NCBI GenBank assembly: GCA_041675285.1 | Contig: JBAYTZ010000002.1 | Span: 363,704-427,703 of the forward strand | Reading direction: 5' to 3' | DNA: 64,000 nucleotides | From: Candidatus Delongbacteria bacterium | Lineage (GTDB): Bacteria > CAIWAD01 | Shown here: positions 16,638 through 25,946 of the stretch, piece by piece | Layout: each line of letters begins with the position of its first letter | Position numbering within the stretch: position 1 is the stretch's first letter | Notes under the pieces: generated by a model | The model's input: only the letters and a program-made list of their open reading frames with translations | The model's database searches: none | Told to the model about the DNA's origin: nothing | Made by a program: the position numbers and the translations under genes

Positions 16638-18461
16638 ATGAAGGACATCACGCAGCGCCGTCCCAGTCTGCACTGGGCCGCCTCGGGGGACAGTGGCGTG
16701 GCCATCCTGCTGCTCACCGCCATCCTCAGCATGGTCGCCCTGAGCATCGCCACCTCGCACTTCATGCAGAACCGCTCGCACCGCTTCCAGCTGATGCGCG
16801 AGCGCGCCCAGGTCTACGCCCGCTACACGGCGGAATACGCCGTGGCCGTCCACGGACTGCCGCGCTTCATGCGCAACCCGGAGCTGGCCGACGCGGGCGC
16901 CGACGAAAACAACCTGATCGAGCCCGACAACCTGACCGACATCATGGACGCCGCCTACATGGAGGGGAACTCGGCGCACACCTTCCGCTTCAACTACCAC
17001 GATTTGAAGATGGACAAGGTCTTCGACGTCTCCAGCTCCAAGCCCTACTACTTCGTGTCCGCCCAGGGCGAGGTGACCTGGCGCGACGACCGGGGCCGCG
17101 ACCACTCCGTCATGCACCGCAGCGCGGTGGGCGTCACCTTCGGCGACTTCTCGCGCTTCATGTATTTCTCCAACGGCGAGATCGGCCCGGAGGGCAACCC
17201 CGTCCGCTTCGGCGTGGGCGAACGCATCTACGGCCGCGTGCACATCAACGGCGCCGCCGAGATGTCCCCGGCGGGCAACCCGATCTTCTACGGCCTGTTC
17301 AGCCAGACAGAGCCGGCGGTGATCAACCTGCTGGAGGGACAGTACCCGGCGGTCTTCCAGGGCGGCTGGATCATCCCCTACCAGCGCATCGCCTGGCCGC
17401 CGGACCGCGCCATCGAGCAGATCAAGGAACAGCGCCAGCCCAGCCACACCTACGAGGACAAGATCCTCCTGGACGGTGGCAGCGAGCATCCGGTGACCAC
17501 CTACCTCGTGTTCGACCGCAGCCGCTACCACGTGGCCCAGTACATCGCCGACAGCCTGGGGCCGGGGGGCGACACGCTCTTCGTCCTGGGCGGCGGGCTG
17601 GACTGGCAGACCAAGTACCTGCCCACCGGGGCGGGCCGCGAGCTGATCTACGTCAAGGGCGTCTGCCGGCTGGAAGGCATCGTGCGCGGCAAGGTCACCG
17701 TGCTCTCCAGTGATAGCATGTTCATCATGGACAACATCATCACCGAGGACACGGTCCTGGGGCCCTGCCCGGGCGACCCGCCCGCGGAGAACACGCCCTT
17801 CGGCATGGTCCCGCTGGGCAGCCCCAACCGCATCGGGTTGGCCTGCGAGAAGGACATCCTCGTGGCCGCCACGCTGCAGAACGGCTTCGCCAACGGCATG
17901 ATGACCCCGGTTTTGGAATGCGGGCAAGACTTCGAACCTGGCAGACTCCGCGACAGCAACATCGGCAATCCATGTGGTCAGGGCCGGCGGGACGTGATCA
18001 TCACCGCGGCCATTTTCGCCGTGGGCTGCAGCTTCGGGGCCGAGTTCTGGAAGACCACGGCGTGGAATGCCTCGGTGCCCACGCCGGCACCCCAAGTGGA
18101 GGGCTGCGAAGGTCTGTCCAATACGAACGTCACCGTCTGGGACAGCGCGCCCGGCGGCGCCCGGCCGGACTGCATCGGGGCCCCCGACCTGGATGACCGG
18201 CGTGGGACGATCCACATCTGCGGCTCCATCGTCCAGACCCACCGCGGCTTCATCATCCGCAACCCGGTTGGGCCTTGGGGCAACGCCTGGATCGGCTATC
18301 AGCAGAAGAACTACCGCTACGATGAGAATTACCTCTCCGGCGGGCCGCCGGTCTGGTTCCGCGTGACCTACGACAGCGGCGCCCAGGACGTGGCGACGGA
18401 GATGGTGGTGCCGGATTATGACCGCTGGCGCAGCCTGCGGCAGACGGAATTGAACGAGTAA
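16638..18461 (+). CDS. DUF4900-like pilus-locus protein with N-terminal membrane anchor
   Basis: The 607-residue protein has a prepilin-like hydrophobic N-terminus (about 15-40, SGDSGVAILLLTAILSMVALSIATS) and then a large, probably extracytoplasmic domain. The segments GERIYGRVHINGAAEMSP and GNPIFYGLFSQ resemble the DUF4900 family, which as I recall often travels with pilin-like genes. It occupies the position of PilX-type minor pilins. Several Cys residues lie in the C-terminal third. The ATG at 16638 has GGAGGA upstream; an in-frame ATG at 16578 overlapping the previous stop is an alternative. Confidence 0.75.
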   Translation: MKDITQRRPSLHWAASGDSGVAILLLTAILSMVALSIATSHFMQNRSHRFQLMRERAQVYARYTAEYAVAVHGLPRFMRNPELADAGADENNLIEPDNLTDIMDAAYMEGNSAHTFRFNYHDLKMDKVFDVSSSKPYYFVSAQGEVTWRDDRGRDHSVMHRSAVGVTFGDFSRFMYFSNGEIGPEGNPVRFGVGERIYGRVHINGAAEMSPAGNPIFYGLFSQTEPAVINLLEGQYPAVFQGGWIIPYQRIAWPPDRAIEQIKEQRQPSHTYEDKILLDGGSEHPVTTYLVFDRSRYHVAQYIADSLGPGGDTLFVLGGGLDWQTKYLPTGAGRELIYVKGVCRLEGIVRGKVTVLSSDSMFIMDNIITEDTVLGPCPGDPPAENTPFGMVPLGSPNRIGLACEKDILVAATLQNGFANGMMTPVLECGQDFEPGRLRDSNIGNPCGQGRRDVIITAAIFAVGCSFGAEFWKTTAWNASVPTPAPQVEGCEGLSNTNVTVWDSAPGGARPDCIGAPDLDDRRGTIHICGSIVQTHRGFIIRNPVGPWGNAWIGYQQKNYRYDENYLSGGPPVWFRVTYDSGAQDVATEMVVPDYDRWRSLRQTELNE

Positions 18462-18498
18462 GTTTTTCGGGCGATCAGCAATAGCAAGGACACTGCGC

Positions 18499-19557
18499 AT
18501 GTTCTTCGGTGGAAGTTCCAATCAGACGCTGGGGCTTGACATCGGCACGCACTCCATCAAGGCGGTGCTGTGCGAGTCCCATCACAAAACTCCCCGGATC
18601 CTCAAGGCCGGGGTGCGGGAGATCCGCGGCGAGACGGGCTACGAGCCCAAGAAGCTGCGCCGTGCCGAGACCTTGCTCACACTGCGTGAGCTGATGAGCG
18701 AGATGCGCATCAATCCCGGCAAGGTGAAGACCCTGGTGTCGGCGCTGGGTGGCCCGGCCACCAGCATGAAGGAAATCGTCTCGGTGCGCATGTCGGACGA
18801 GGAACTGGCTTCCAGCCTGATCTTCGAAGCCCGCAAGCACCTGCCCCTGGACGATTCCGACACCATCATCGACCACCAGAGCCTGGGCGAGGATCCCGAA
18901 GATCCGCAGAAGTCCCGGATCCTGCTGGTGGCCACCACGCGCAAGATGTACGGCTGGCACGAGGCCATCCTCAAGGACTCGGGCTTCAAGCCGGGCGTGG
19001 TGGACCTCGAGCCGCTGGCCCTGCTCAACAGCTACAACATGACGCAGGAACTGCCCGAACAGGGCCTGGTGCTCTTCCTGAGCCTGGGCGCCCGCGGCAC
19101 GCAGTTCATCGTCACCGGGCACCAGAGCCGGGTCTTCTACCGCGAGATCCCCATCGGCGGCTTCCACCTGACGGAGGACCTGGCCCGCCAGCAGTCCATC
19201 ACGCTGGACGAGGCCGAGACCCGCAAGTGCCGCCAGGGCGTGGAGGCCTTCCACGGCGCCGGCAGCGACGGCAAGCCCGCGCTGGCCCTGCAGCAGCGCA
19301 CGGTGATCGAGGACTTCCTGGACGAGGTGCGGCGCACGCTGCGCTTCTATGCCAAGGAGACCGGCAAGAGCGACTTCGGCAAGGTGCTGCTCACGGGCGG
19401 CGGCGCGGCCATGCCCGGCCTGCCCGAGCTGCTGGCCGACAAGTTCTCCATGCCCGTGGAGATCTGGGATCCCATGGCCGGAATGGAAGGCGCTCCGGCC
19501 GGGGCGCGGGGACCGCAATTCGCCCATTGCGTGGGCCTGGCGCTGAGGAGGGACTGA
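18499..19557 (+). CDS. pilM: Type IV pilus inner-membrane assembly protein PilM
   Basis: The 352-residue protein has the actin/FtsA-like fold of PilM. GLDIGTHSIKAVL is the phosphate-1 motif, LSLGARGTQFIV is phosphate-2, and LLTGGGAAMPGLPELLADKF is near the C-terminus. PilM is cytoplasmic and binds the PilN N-terminus to build the alignment complex. AAGGA precedes the ATG. It begins the standard pilMNOPQ order, and its stop is one base before the pilN start. Confidence 0.95.
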   Translation: MFFGGSSNQTLGLDIGTHSIKAVLCESHHKTPRILKAGVREIRGETGYEPKKLRRAETLLTLRELMSEMRINPGKVKTLVSALGGPATSMKEIVSVRMSDEELASSLIFEARKHLPLDDSDTIIDHQSLGEDPEDPQKSRILLVATTRKMYGWHEAILKDSGFKPGVVDLEPLALLNSYNMTQELPEQGLVLFLSLGARGTQFIVTGHQSRVFYREIPIGGFHLTEDLARQQSITLDEAETRKCRQGVEAFHGAGSDGKPALALQQRTVIEDFLDEVRRTLRFYAKETGKSDFGKVLLTGGGAAMPGLPELLADKFSMPVEIWDPMAGMEGAPAGARGPQFAHCVGLALRRD

Positions 19558-19558
19558 G

Positions 19559-20167
19559 TTGCAACACATCTATCGCATCAACCTGAACAAGGGCGAGGAC
19601 AAGGCCGCGCGCATCGCGCAGCAGCTGGACAACCAGCGCTGGGCCCTCCTCATCGTGTTTGCCCTGGTCTCCGTCGGCGTGGGCTGGATGGCCTGGGCGG
19701 AGAACCGGCAGCTGGATCAGATGATCTCTGACAAGCAGGCGAAGATCGAGAAGGTCAAGGCCGACCTGCAGCAGCTGACGGACACGGGCAACAAGCTGTC
19801 CAAGCGGGACATCCTGAAACTGGCCAAACTGGAGAAGAGCCGCCTGCTCTGGACCCAGAAGGTCATGGGCATGGGCATGGAAGTCTCCCATGACATGGCC
19901 CTGACCAGCGTGCGCTTCGAAAAGGGCTACCTGTACATCGTGGGCATCCACAAGGTGCGCGAGGGGCAGGATCCCATCGACAACATCATGGCCTTTGTCG
20001 ACCAGCTCAAGGCGAACCAGCTCTTCAACCAGGACTTCGAGAGCGTGCAGTTCGCCTCCAGCCAGGACATCATCAGCCATGACCAGAAGGCCTTGCTCTT
20101 CGAAATCCAGTGCAAGGTCTTGCCGCGCTTCCTGGCGAAGGACGCCTCGATCACTCCGGAATCCTAG
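19559..20167 (+). CDS. pilN: Type IV pilus assembly protein PilN
   Basis: The 202-residue bitopic protein has a cytoplasmic N-terminus MQHIYRINLNKGED, which corresponds to the conserved INLLP-like PilM-binding motif. One membrane helix follows (about 28-45), then a periplasmic coiled-coil and ferredoxin-like domain. Translation starts with TTG at 19559; GGAGGG lies at the end of pilM at good spacing. It is assigned by motif and by position between pilM and pilO. Confidence 0.88.
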   Translation: MQHIYRINLNKGEDKAARIAQQLDNQRWALLIVFALVSVGVGWMAWAENRQLDQMISDKQAKIEKVKADLQQLTDTGNKLSKRDILKLAKLEKSRLLWTQKVMGMGMEVSHDMALTSVRFEKGYLYIVGIHKVREGQDPIDNIMAFVDQLKANQLFNQDFESVQFASSQDIISHDQKALLFEIQCKVLPRFLAKDASITPES

Positions 20168-20187
20168 GACAGCAAAGGAAGCCCCGA

Positions 20188-20883
20188 ATGAAACGCAACA
20201 TCACCGGATACGTGCTGCTGATCGGCTTCGCGCTGTTCATGAGCTGGCTCTTCGGCAGCGTGGTGATCGCCAAGCCCCAGCGCATCGCCGAGCTGGACGC
20301 CGAGCTCAAGTTCCACCAGGAGAAACTGATCAGCGCCCAGATCCTGGCCAGCGAGCTGCGCAGTGTGTCCAACCTGATCGCCGAGAACCTGGCGGGATCC
20401 ACGCGCGACGGCCTGACCGAGGAAGCCAGTCTGGATTTCCTCAACAGCCTCATCGGCCGGCTCAACAGCCTGGGCTGCGAAATCACTGACATGAAGACCT
20501 ATCCCCGGGACAAGAACATCTCCGAGTACATCCGCACGCCCTACCAGGTCTCCTTCAAGGGCAACTTCACCCAGTTCGGCAAGCTGATCAACGAACTGGA
20601 GAAGGACAGCCGCCTGGTGACCATGGAGTACTTCAAGGTCAGCAACGACCTGGTCCAGCTGAACTTCGCCCGGACCTTCGACGACCTGAAGAAGCATGAC
20701 TTCACCATCAAGATGTCCACCCTGACGCTGGTGCGCAGCGACCAGGACACGGACGCCGTGGCCTCCGGGGACGAGCCGGGCGCCAAGCCGGCCGCCAGCG
20801 CGGGCGGCAGCGCCAAGGGCGATTCCGACGTGCAGGCTGTCGGGCAGGCAACCGGCAAGAGCCCCAAGGAGGCGGGCAAATGA
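20188..20883 (+). CDS. pilO: Type IV pilus assembly protein PilO
   Basis: The 231-residue protein has one membrane helix (about 6-28) and a periplasmic coiled coil (KPQRIAELDAELKFHQEKL). A PilO ferredoxin-like domain follows (YQVSFKGNFTQFGKLINELEKDSRLVTMEYFKV). The tail is Ala/Gly/Lys-rich and probably disordered. PilO pairs with PilN in the inner-membrane alignment complex. The gene ends in ATGA with pilP. Confidence 0.92.
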   Translation: MKRNITGYVLLIGFALFMSWLFGSVVIAKPQRIAELDAELKFHQEKLISAQILASELRSVSNLIAENLAGSTRDGLTEEASLDFLNSLIGRLNSLGCEITDMKTYPRDKNISEYIRTPYQVSFKGNFTQFGKLINELEKDSRLVTMEYFKVSNDLVQLNFARTFDDLKKHDFTIKMSTLTLVRSDQDTDAVASGDEPGAKPAASAGGSAKGDSDVQAVGQATGKSPKEAGK

Positions 20884-21413
20884 AAACCTACAACCAGCTG
20901 TTCTGGAATCTGCTGATCGCCCTCTTCTTCGTCTCCATTGGCTGGTTCGGGTGGCAGGCCTGGGGTCTGCACCAGCAGGTGGCCGAGCTGAAGGCCAAGC
21001 CGGACATCACCGTGGGCAGCGACCAGCGTCTGCAAGGCACGGTGGACGAGCTGGAGGCGCGCCTGAAGGAGCGCCAGACCTTCGTCTTCGAGAGCCGGAT
21101 CGATCCGCTGGAACTGTCCCGCGTGGTGATTTCCAAAAACATCATGATGGACGACAAGAACTTCCTCGCTGCCCTGGAGAAGAAGCCCCGGCTGTCCTGC
21201 ATCATCAGCGGCGACCTGCCCCGGGCGATCATCCGGCTGCGCAACAAGAACCACGTGGTGTCCGCGGGCGACCGCTTCGAGGGCTACCAGGTGGCGGACA
21301 TCGGTCGCGATCAGGTCCGTTTGAGCGGCAATGGCCAATCCCTGACCCTCAAGGTGGAAGCCGCCACCAAGGATCTGGCCAAGCGCCTGTCCCAGGGCAA
21401 CTTCGAATTCTAG
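20880..21413 (+). CDS. pilP: Pilus assembly protein in the PilP position
   Basis: The 177-residue protein has an N-terminal membrane segment (WNLLIALFFVSIGWFGWQAWG), not a lipobox, which differs from classical lipoprotein PilP. A coiled linker follows, then a small beta domain (SCIISGDLPRAIIRLRNKNHVVSAGDRFEGYQVADIGRDQVRLS) resembling the PilP/GspC homology-region fold that docks onto the secretin. The assignment rests on order and this fold signature; sequence similarity is modest. Confidence 0.75.
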   Translation: MKTYNQLFWNLLIALFFVSIGWFGWQAWGLHQQVAELKAKPDITVGSDQRLQGTVDELEARLKERQTFVFESRIDPLELSRVVISKNIMMDDKNFLAALEKKPRLSCIISGDLPRAIIRLRNKNHVVSAGDRFEGYQVADIGRDQVRLSGNGQSLTLKVEAATKDLAKRLSQGNFEF

Positions 21414-21446
21414 GTCGAATTCACTGAAACACGGAGATAGACCCCG

Positions 21447-22895
21447 ATGACCAAACGATCCCTCCTTTCCATCTGCTGCGGAGGCATCCTGCTGGCATCC
21501 TCGTGCTGGCTCGCGCCGACGGCCCTGGCCGTCACTCCCAGTCTGGACAACCGGGTCAGCATTGACGCCCAGGATGCCAATCTGGCGGACATTCTGGCCA
21601 TTCTGGCGCGCCAGTCAGGCTACAACATTGTCACCGGCTCCGAGCTCAGCCAGGAAAAGGAGAACGACTTCGGCCGCATCTCGCTGCACATCAAGGACAC
21701 GCCGGTCCAGGAAGCCCTGGATCTCGTGGTGCGCGCGGCGGGCCTTTCCTACGAAAAAGTGGGCAACAGCTTCCTGGTGGCCGACCCCGCCAAGATCCAG
21801 ACCCAGGTGGGCCTCAACAGCTACGTGATTCCGCTGAACTACGTCTCGGCCAGTGAAGTGCTGAAGATGGTCCAGGACATGACCAAGCTGGCCCAGGTGG
21901 ACACCAGCGGCAACGCGCTGATCCTGCGCACCTCCACCAAGGTGCTCGAGGAAGTGCGCGACGTGGTCGCCCGGGTGGACCGCCCGGCGCCCCAGGTGAT
22001 GCTCGAGGCCAAGCTCATCGAAGTGGTCGTGGGCGACCAGGAACTGATGGGCGTGGATTGGGGCAAGCTGAACAAGATCACCAACATCTTGGCCGAGAAC
22101 GGGACCGTCCGGCAGGACTGGATGATCCCGGACGATTGGGGGAATCCGACCTCCAACCAGGGCTGGAAGAACAACGCCGGCGGCCCCTGGCTGTGGATGA
22201 ATGAGATCCAAACCCCGCGCGGCTCCCTGCCCCAGACGGCGCCCTTCCAGCCGCTGGACCTGGACAACATCGGCCACTTCAGCCGGCAGATGACCGCCTT
22301 CGACGTCACGCTGAACTTCATGCTGCGCAACAACAAGGCCAGCGTCCTGGCGGCCAGCCGCGTGGCCACCCTGAACAACCGCCCCGCCAACATCAGCGTG
22401 GTGGACGTGGTCAGCTACGTGTTCAACGCCGGCGGCCAGTCCCAGCAGATCACGGTCAAGGAGCAGGAAGTCGGCATCAAGCTCGGCATCCTGCCCCACA
22501 TCAACCCCGAGGGCTGGATCACCACCGAGGTCTCCCCGGAAGTCAGCTCCATCGTCGACTGGAAGGGCATCAACTCCGACGTGCCCCAGGTGAAGCGCCG
22601 GACGGCGACCACCACGGTGCGCGTGAAGGACAGCGAATCCATCATCATCGCCGGCCTGCTGGAGACCCAGAAGACCCGCGTGGTCAACCGCATGCCCATC
22701 CTCTCCAAGCTGCCCTTCATCGGCGGCCTGTTCCGCTCCAACGAGGAGCGCATTTCGAAGACCGACTTGGTCATCCAGATCACCCCGCACATCCTCATGC
22801 CCGAAGGCACCTGGACCGAGCCGCTGCCGGCCAACATCCAGGAAGTCGAGGACGAGCTGCGCCTGGACGACCTGATCATGGATAACGACAAGTAA
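21447..22895 (+). CDS. pilQ: Type IV pilus secretin PilQ
   Basis: The 482-residue outer-membrane secretin has a signal peptide (about 1-28) and an N0/STN-like domain (SIDAQDANLADILAILARQSGYN). An N1/KH-like secretin domain follows (SYVIPLNYVSASEVLKMVQD through STKVLEEVRDVVARVD). The C-terminal secretin pore has VKDSESIIIAGLLE, LSKLPFIGGLFRSN and DLVIQITPHI. It is short for PilQ and lacks the N-terminal AMIN repeats that bind peptidoglycan in many homologues. It lies 33 bases after pilP and 11 bases before the Ig-repeat gene. Confidence 0.94.
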   Translation: MTKRSLLSICCGGILLASSCWLAPTALAVTPSLDNRVSIDAQDANLADILAILARQSGYNIVTGSELSQEKENDFGRISLHIKDTPVQEALDLVVRAAGLSYEKVGNSFLVADPAKIQTQVGLNSYVIPLNYVSASEVLKMVQDMTKLAQVDTSGNALILRTSTKVLEEVRDVVARVDRPAPQVMLEAKLIEVVVGDQELMGVDWGKLNKITNILAENGTVRQDWMIPDDWGNPTSNQGWKNNAGGPWLWMNEIQTPRGSLPQTAPFQPLDLDNIGHFSRQMTAFDVTLNFMLRNNKASVLAASRVATLNNRPANISVVDVVSYVFNAGGQSQQITVKEQEVGIKLGILPHINPEGWITTEVSPEVSSIVDWKGINSDVPQVKRRTATTTVRVKDSESIIIAGLLETQKTRVVNRMPILSKLPFIGGLFRSNEERISKTDLVIQITPHILMPEGTWTEPLPANIQEVEDELRLDDLIMDNDK

Positions 22896-22906
22896 GGAGT
22901 GCCACG

Positions 22907-25864
22907 ATGAAGAGTCTGAGATTCCTACTCCCCGCGCTCCTGGCGTTCGCCGCCCTCATGTGGACGGCCTGCGACAGTCGCACGGTGACCAACCAGGACA
23001 ACACGGGCACGGGCGGCCGGCAGGTGGCGCAGGTGGAAGTCAGCGTGCAGAACGGCGAGGTCTACTACAGCCAGTCCTCGCGCACGGCCATCCGCGACAC
23101 CGTCACCGTGCTGGTGTTGGACGCCGAACGCACGGCCATCTCCGGCGTGACGGTGAGCTGCCAGGTACAGTCCGCCTTCGGCGGCGCCCTGATTCCGCTG
23201 ACCAACCACCTGACGGACGACAACGGCGAGGCGCGCTACGCCTTCCGCGTGCTGCCCAGCGACCAAGCCTTCGAGGGTGACCAGACCGTCACCTTCGTGG
23301 CGGCGGCGGGCAACCGGACCGGCTCGGCCAGCCTGACCCTGATCGAGCAGAGCGACATCCAGCTGGCCTTCCTCAATCCGGCGGACGGCAGCACCATCTA
23401 TCGAATGGAAGACGCGGCCGAGACCCTGCCCGTGCAGGTCTACGCCTATCGCGACGTGACCGTGGGCGACGAGACCCAGCGCGTGGGCGTGCAGGGCGTG
23501 GCGCTGAACTTCAGCGTCGCCTCCGTGGGCCCGGGCATCGCGGGCGTCGTCTCCGCCCAGGGCGTGACGGGCGCCGACGGCGTCACCGGCAACGTGTATT
23601 ACGCCAATTCCTCGAACCAACCGACGGACACGGTGCGCGTCCGCTTCACGGCCGCCATCTCGGGCAGCTCGGACTTCTTCACCACCTCCACCGTCAATCT
23701 GCTGAACGACTTCGGCTACAGCCTGCAGCGCGTGCTGCCCCAGAATCCGCAGCTGCGCGGCGACCAGCTCTGCTCGGATTCCACCCGCTTCGTCTACCAG
23801 TTCCGCGACCGCAACAACAACCCGGTCTCCGGCGCGCGCTTCAACATCGAACCCAGCTTCGGCGAACTGACCGACCAGAGCATGTACAGCCTCGTCACCG
23901 ACGACGCCGGCATCCTGACCTTCGCCTGGCGCTCCTGCGAGCTGGAGGGTGGCGACCTGGTGCTCTCCATGGTGCAGTCCAGCGGGCGGGCCTTCAACTA
24001 CCTCTTCGAGGTGGCGGACGCGCGGCCCATCGACCTGGTCATCTTCAATCCGGTGCCGGGCGGCGAGCTGGAGATCGACAGCGAGTGCCTGGAAGAGAAC
24101 GTCACCAACGTGCGGGCGTCGCTGAAATACAACGACACCAACACGGCCATCGTGGGCAAGACCGTGACCTTCAGCGCCACCTTCGGCCAGATGGGGGCCA
24201 CGGCCATCACGGACGCCAACGGCGTAGCCAGCGTGACCTGGCATGATTGCGACGAGAGCCACGCCGGCCAGACCCTCTCCCTCAGCGTGGCGCTGGTGGG
24301 TTACGGCTCGGCCACGAACCTGCAGGACGTGCAGGACTACCCGGTGGACCTGCCGCTGGGCACGCCGCACCACATCACGCTGAGCATCGACAACCAGACC
24401 CTGCCGGATCCCGACAACGGCTCCCTGCAGAGCAACGTGCTGGCCACGGTCTTCAACAGCCAGAACCAGCGCCTGGGCTCCGGCGTCCCGCTGGGCTTCA
24501 AGACCAATGGCATCGGCCAGGTCACCGCGGGCGCCTTCACCAACGAGCAGGGCCAGGCCGCGGCCGTCTTCAGCATGAACAACCAGACGGGCGTGAGCAG
24601 CGTGCGCGCCTACTTCGTGACGGGTTCGGGCACCCAGGCCGACACCCTGTGGAGCAACGTCTCCACCGTGACCGTCAACTCGGGCCTGCCCGTCAACGTC
24701 ACCATGGCCACGGCCACGCCGCGCATCCAGATCCTGGGCTTCGGCTCGGCCTCGGAGGCGCTGGTCCAGGCCCGCGTGGTGGACGCCTCGGGTTCGCTGG
24801 TGACCATGGACATCCCGGTCAAGTTCTTCCTGCAGGCCAGCCCGCCGGAGAGCTACCTCTCCACCCCGGGCATGGAGGACGTCCACTTCATGGGTGACAC
24901 CCTGGTCGCGGTGTCCCAGAACGGCATCGCCCAGATGGTGATCAACGCCGGCCGCCGGCCGGGCGTGGTCCAGGTGGGCGCCGTGATCAACGACATGGGC
25001 ATCGACGTGTATTCCAGCTATCCGCTGGTGACCATCGTGGCCGGCCCGCCGGCCTACGGCACGCTGGACTTCGATCCCACGGGCGATCAGGTGGGCGCCT
25101 CCATGTGGCGCGTCACCTGGGCCGCGCACTTCTGGGATCGCTATTCCAACGACGTCAAGGACAGCACGGCCGTCTACTTCTTCCTGGATCCGGCCAACCT
25201 GGCCTCCATGGACGGTTTCGGCATGACGGGCTTCGACGCCGAGGACGAGGAAGACCTGCACGGCGTGGCCAAGGATTACATGCTGTACCACTGTCAGGCC
25301 ATCGGCGCCGTCATCGACACGGCCTGGGCCTGCACGGCCGGCGAGATCCCGCTCTTCGAGAATCCCTTCGATCCGGAAGAGATCACGGGGTGGCGCACGG
25401 GCAACGTCTGCGTCTTCAAGCAGACCCCGGACGGCACGGCGGAATTCCAGCTGCCCTTCCAGCCCGGCGACCGCGACGACAACCTGACCATCGAGGTCAG
25501 CACGGACCAGGTGGTGTTCCCCATGCTTCCCTGCCCGGGCATGCCGCCCTGTCAGGACGTGACCGTGCGCGCCACGCTGCGCGACGGCTACGGCTGCCTG
25601 GTGAGCAACCAGTTGATCCAGTTCTGGTGCTCCAACGGCGGCACCTTCGATCCCACCGAAGGGATCACGGACATCATGGGCCAGGTGACCGTCACCCTGA
25701 CCATCTGTCCGGACGTGCTGGAAAACACGGGCGTGCTGTGCGACGACGACACCCCGCCCTGCTACCGGTACAATCCCTACAACCTGAGCCTGGGCGCCGT
25801 CCGCCAGCCGGGTGGCCCGTCCTCGGACGTGGGCATCATTCAGGTCACGCGTCCCTGCGACTGA
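22907..25864 (+). CDS. Large Ig-like repeat envelope protein embedded in the pil operon
   Basis: The 985-residue protein begins with a signal sequence (MKSLRFLLPALLAFAALMWTAC); Cys22 suggests a lipoprotein with a relaxed lipobox. Repeated segments follow of the type TVSCQV-GGALIPLTNHLTDDNGEARYAF and KTVTFSATFGQMGATAITDANGVASVTW. These are the Big_1/invasin-type Ig folds with an alternating 'D-NG-A' loop. I count at least five such units. Later parts hold many Cys pairs (CPGMPPCQD, CDDDTPPCY). It sits between pilQ and pilB in the same orientation and is followed by a terminator. A surface adhesin or pilus-associated exoprotein is inferred. Confidence 0.82.
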   Translation: MKSLRFLLPALLAFAALMWTACDSRTVTNQDNTGTGGRQVAQVEVSVQNGEVYYSQSSRTAIRDTVTVLVLDAERTAISGVTVSCQVQSAFGGALIPLTNHLTDDNGEARYAFRVLPSDQAFEGDQTVTFVAAAGNRTGSASLTLIEQSDIQLAFLNPADGSTIYRMEDAAETLPVQVYAYRDVTVGDETQRVGVQGVALNFSVASVGPGIAGVVSAQGVTGADGVTGNVYYANSSNQPTDTVRVRFTAAISGSSDFFTTSTVNLLNDFGYSLQRVLPQNPQLRGDQLCSDSTRFVYQFRDRNNNPVSGARFNIEPSFGELTDQSMYSLVTDDAGILTFAWRSCELEGGDLVLSMVQSSGRAFNYLFEVADARPIDLVIFNPVPGGELEIDSECLEENVTNVRASLKYNDTNTAIVGKTVTFSATFGQMGATAITDANGVASVTWHDCDESHAGQTLSLSVALVGYGSATNLQDVQDYPVDLPLGTPHHITLSIDNQTLPDPDNGSLQSNVLATVFNSQNQRLGSGVPLGFKTNGIGQVTAGAFTNEQGQAAAVFSMNNQTGVSSVRAYFVTGSGTQADTLWSNVSTVTVNSGLPVNVTMATATPRIQILGFGSASEALVQARVVDASGSLVTMDIPVKFFLQASPPESYLSTPGMEDVHFMGDTLVAVSQNGIAQMVINAGRRPGVVQVGAVINDMGIDVYSSYPLVTIVAGPPAYGTLDFDPTGDQVGASMWRVTWAAHFWDRYSNDVKDSTAVYFFLDPANLASMDGFGMTGFDAEDEEDLHGVAKDYMLYHCQAIGAVIDTAWACTAGEIPLFENPFDPEEITGWRTGNVCVFKQTPDGTAEFQLPFQPGDRDDNLTIEVSTDQVVFPMLPCPGMPPCQDVTVRATLRDGYGCLVSNQLIQFWCSNGGTFDPTEGITDIMGQVTVTLTICPDVLENTGVLCDDDTPPCYRYNPYNLSLGAVRQPGGPSSDVGIIQVTRPCD

Positions 25865-25872
25865 TGCAGTTC

Positions 25873-25907
25873 CGGCGGGGGTCCACCGGGTGGGCCCCCG
25901 CCGTTTT
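25873..25907 (+). terminator. Rho-independent terminator between Ig-repeat gene and pilB
   Basis: A 13-bp GC-rich stem (25873-25885 with 25891-25903, one G-U pair, 5-base loop) is followed by TTTT. It separates the pilA-to-Ig-repeat unit from pilBC. Confidence 0.85.
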
Positions 25908-25946
25908 CATCACGGTTCACGATTTCTAGCACTGGAATGAATCCGC

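Noticed and set aside
22925..25291. Long minus-strand frame opposite the Ig-repeat gene
   Set aside because: His/Val/Gly-rich shadow with no signal peptide or domain; the plus-strand protein has a signal sequence and repeats.
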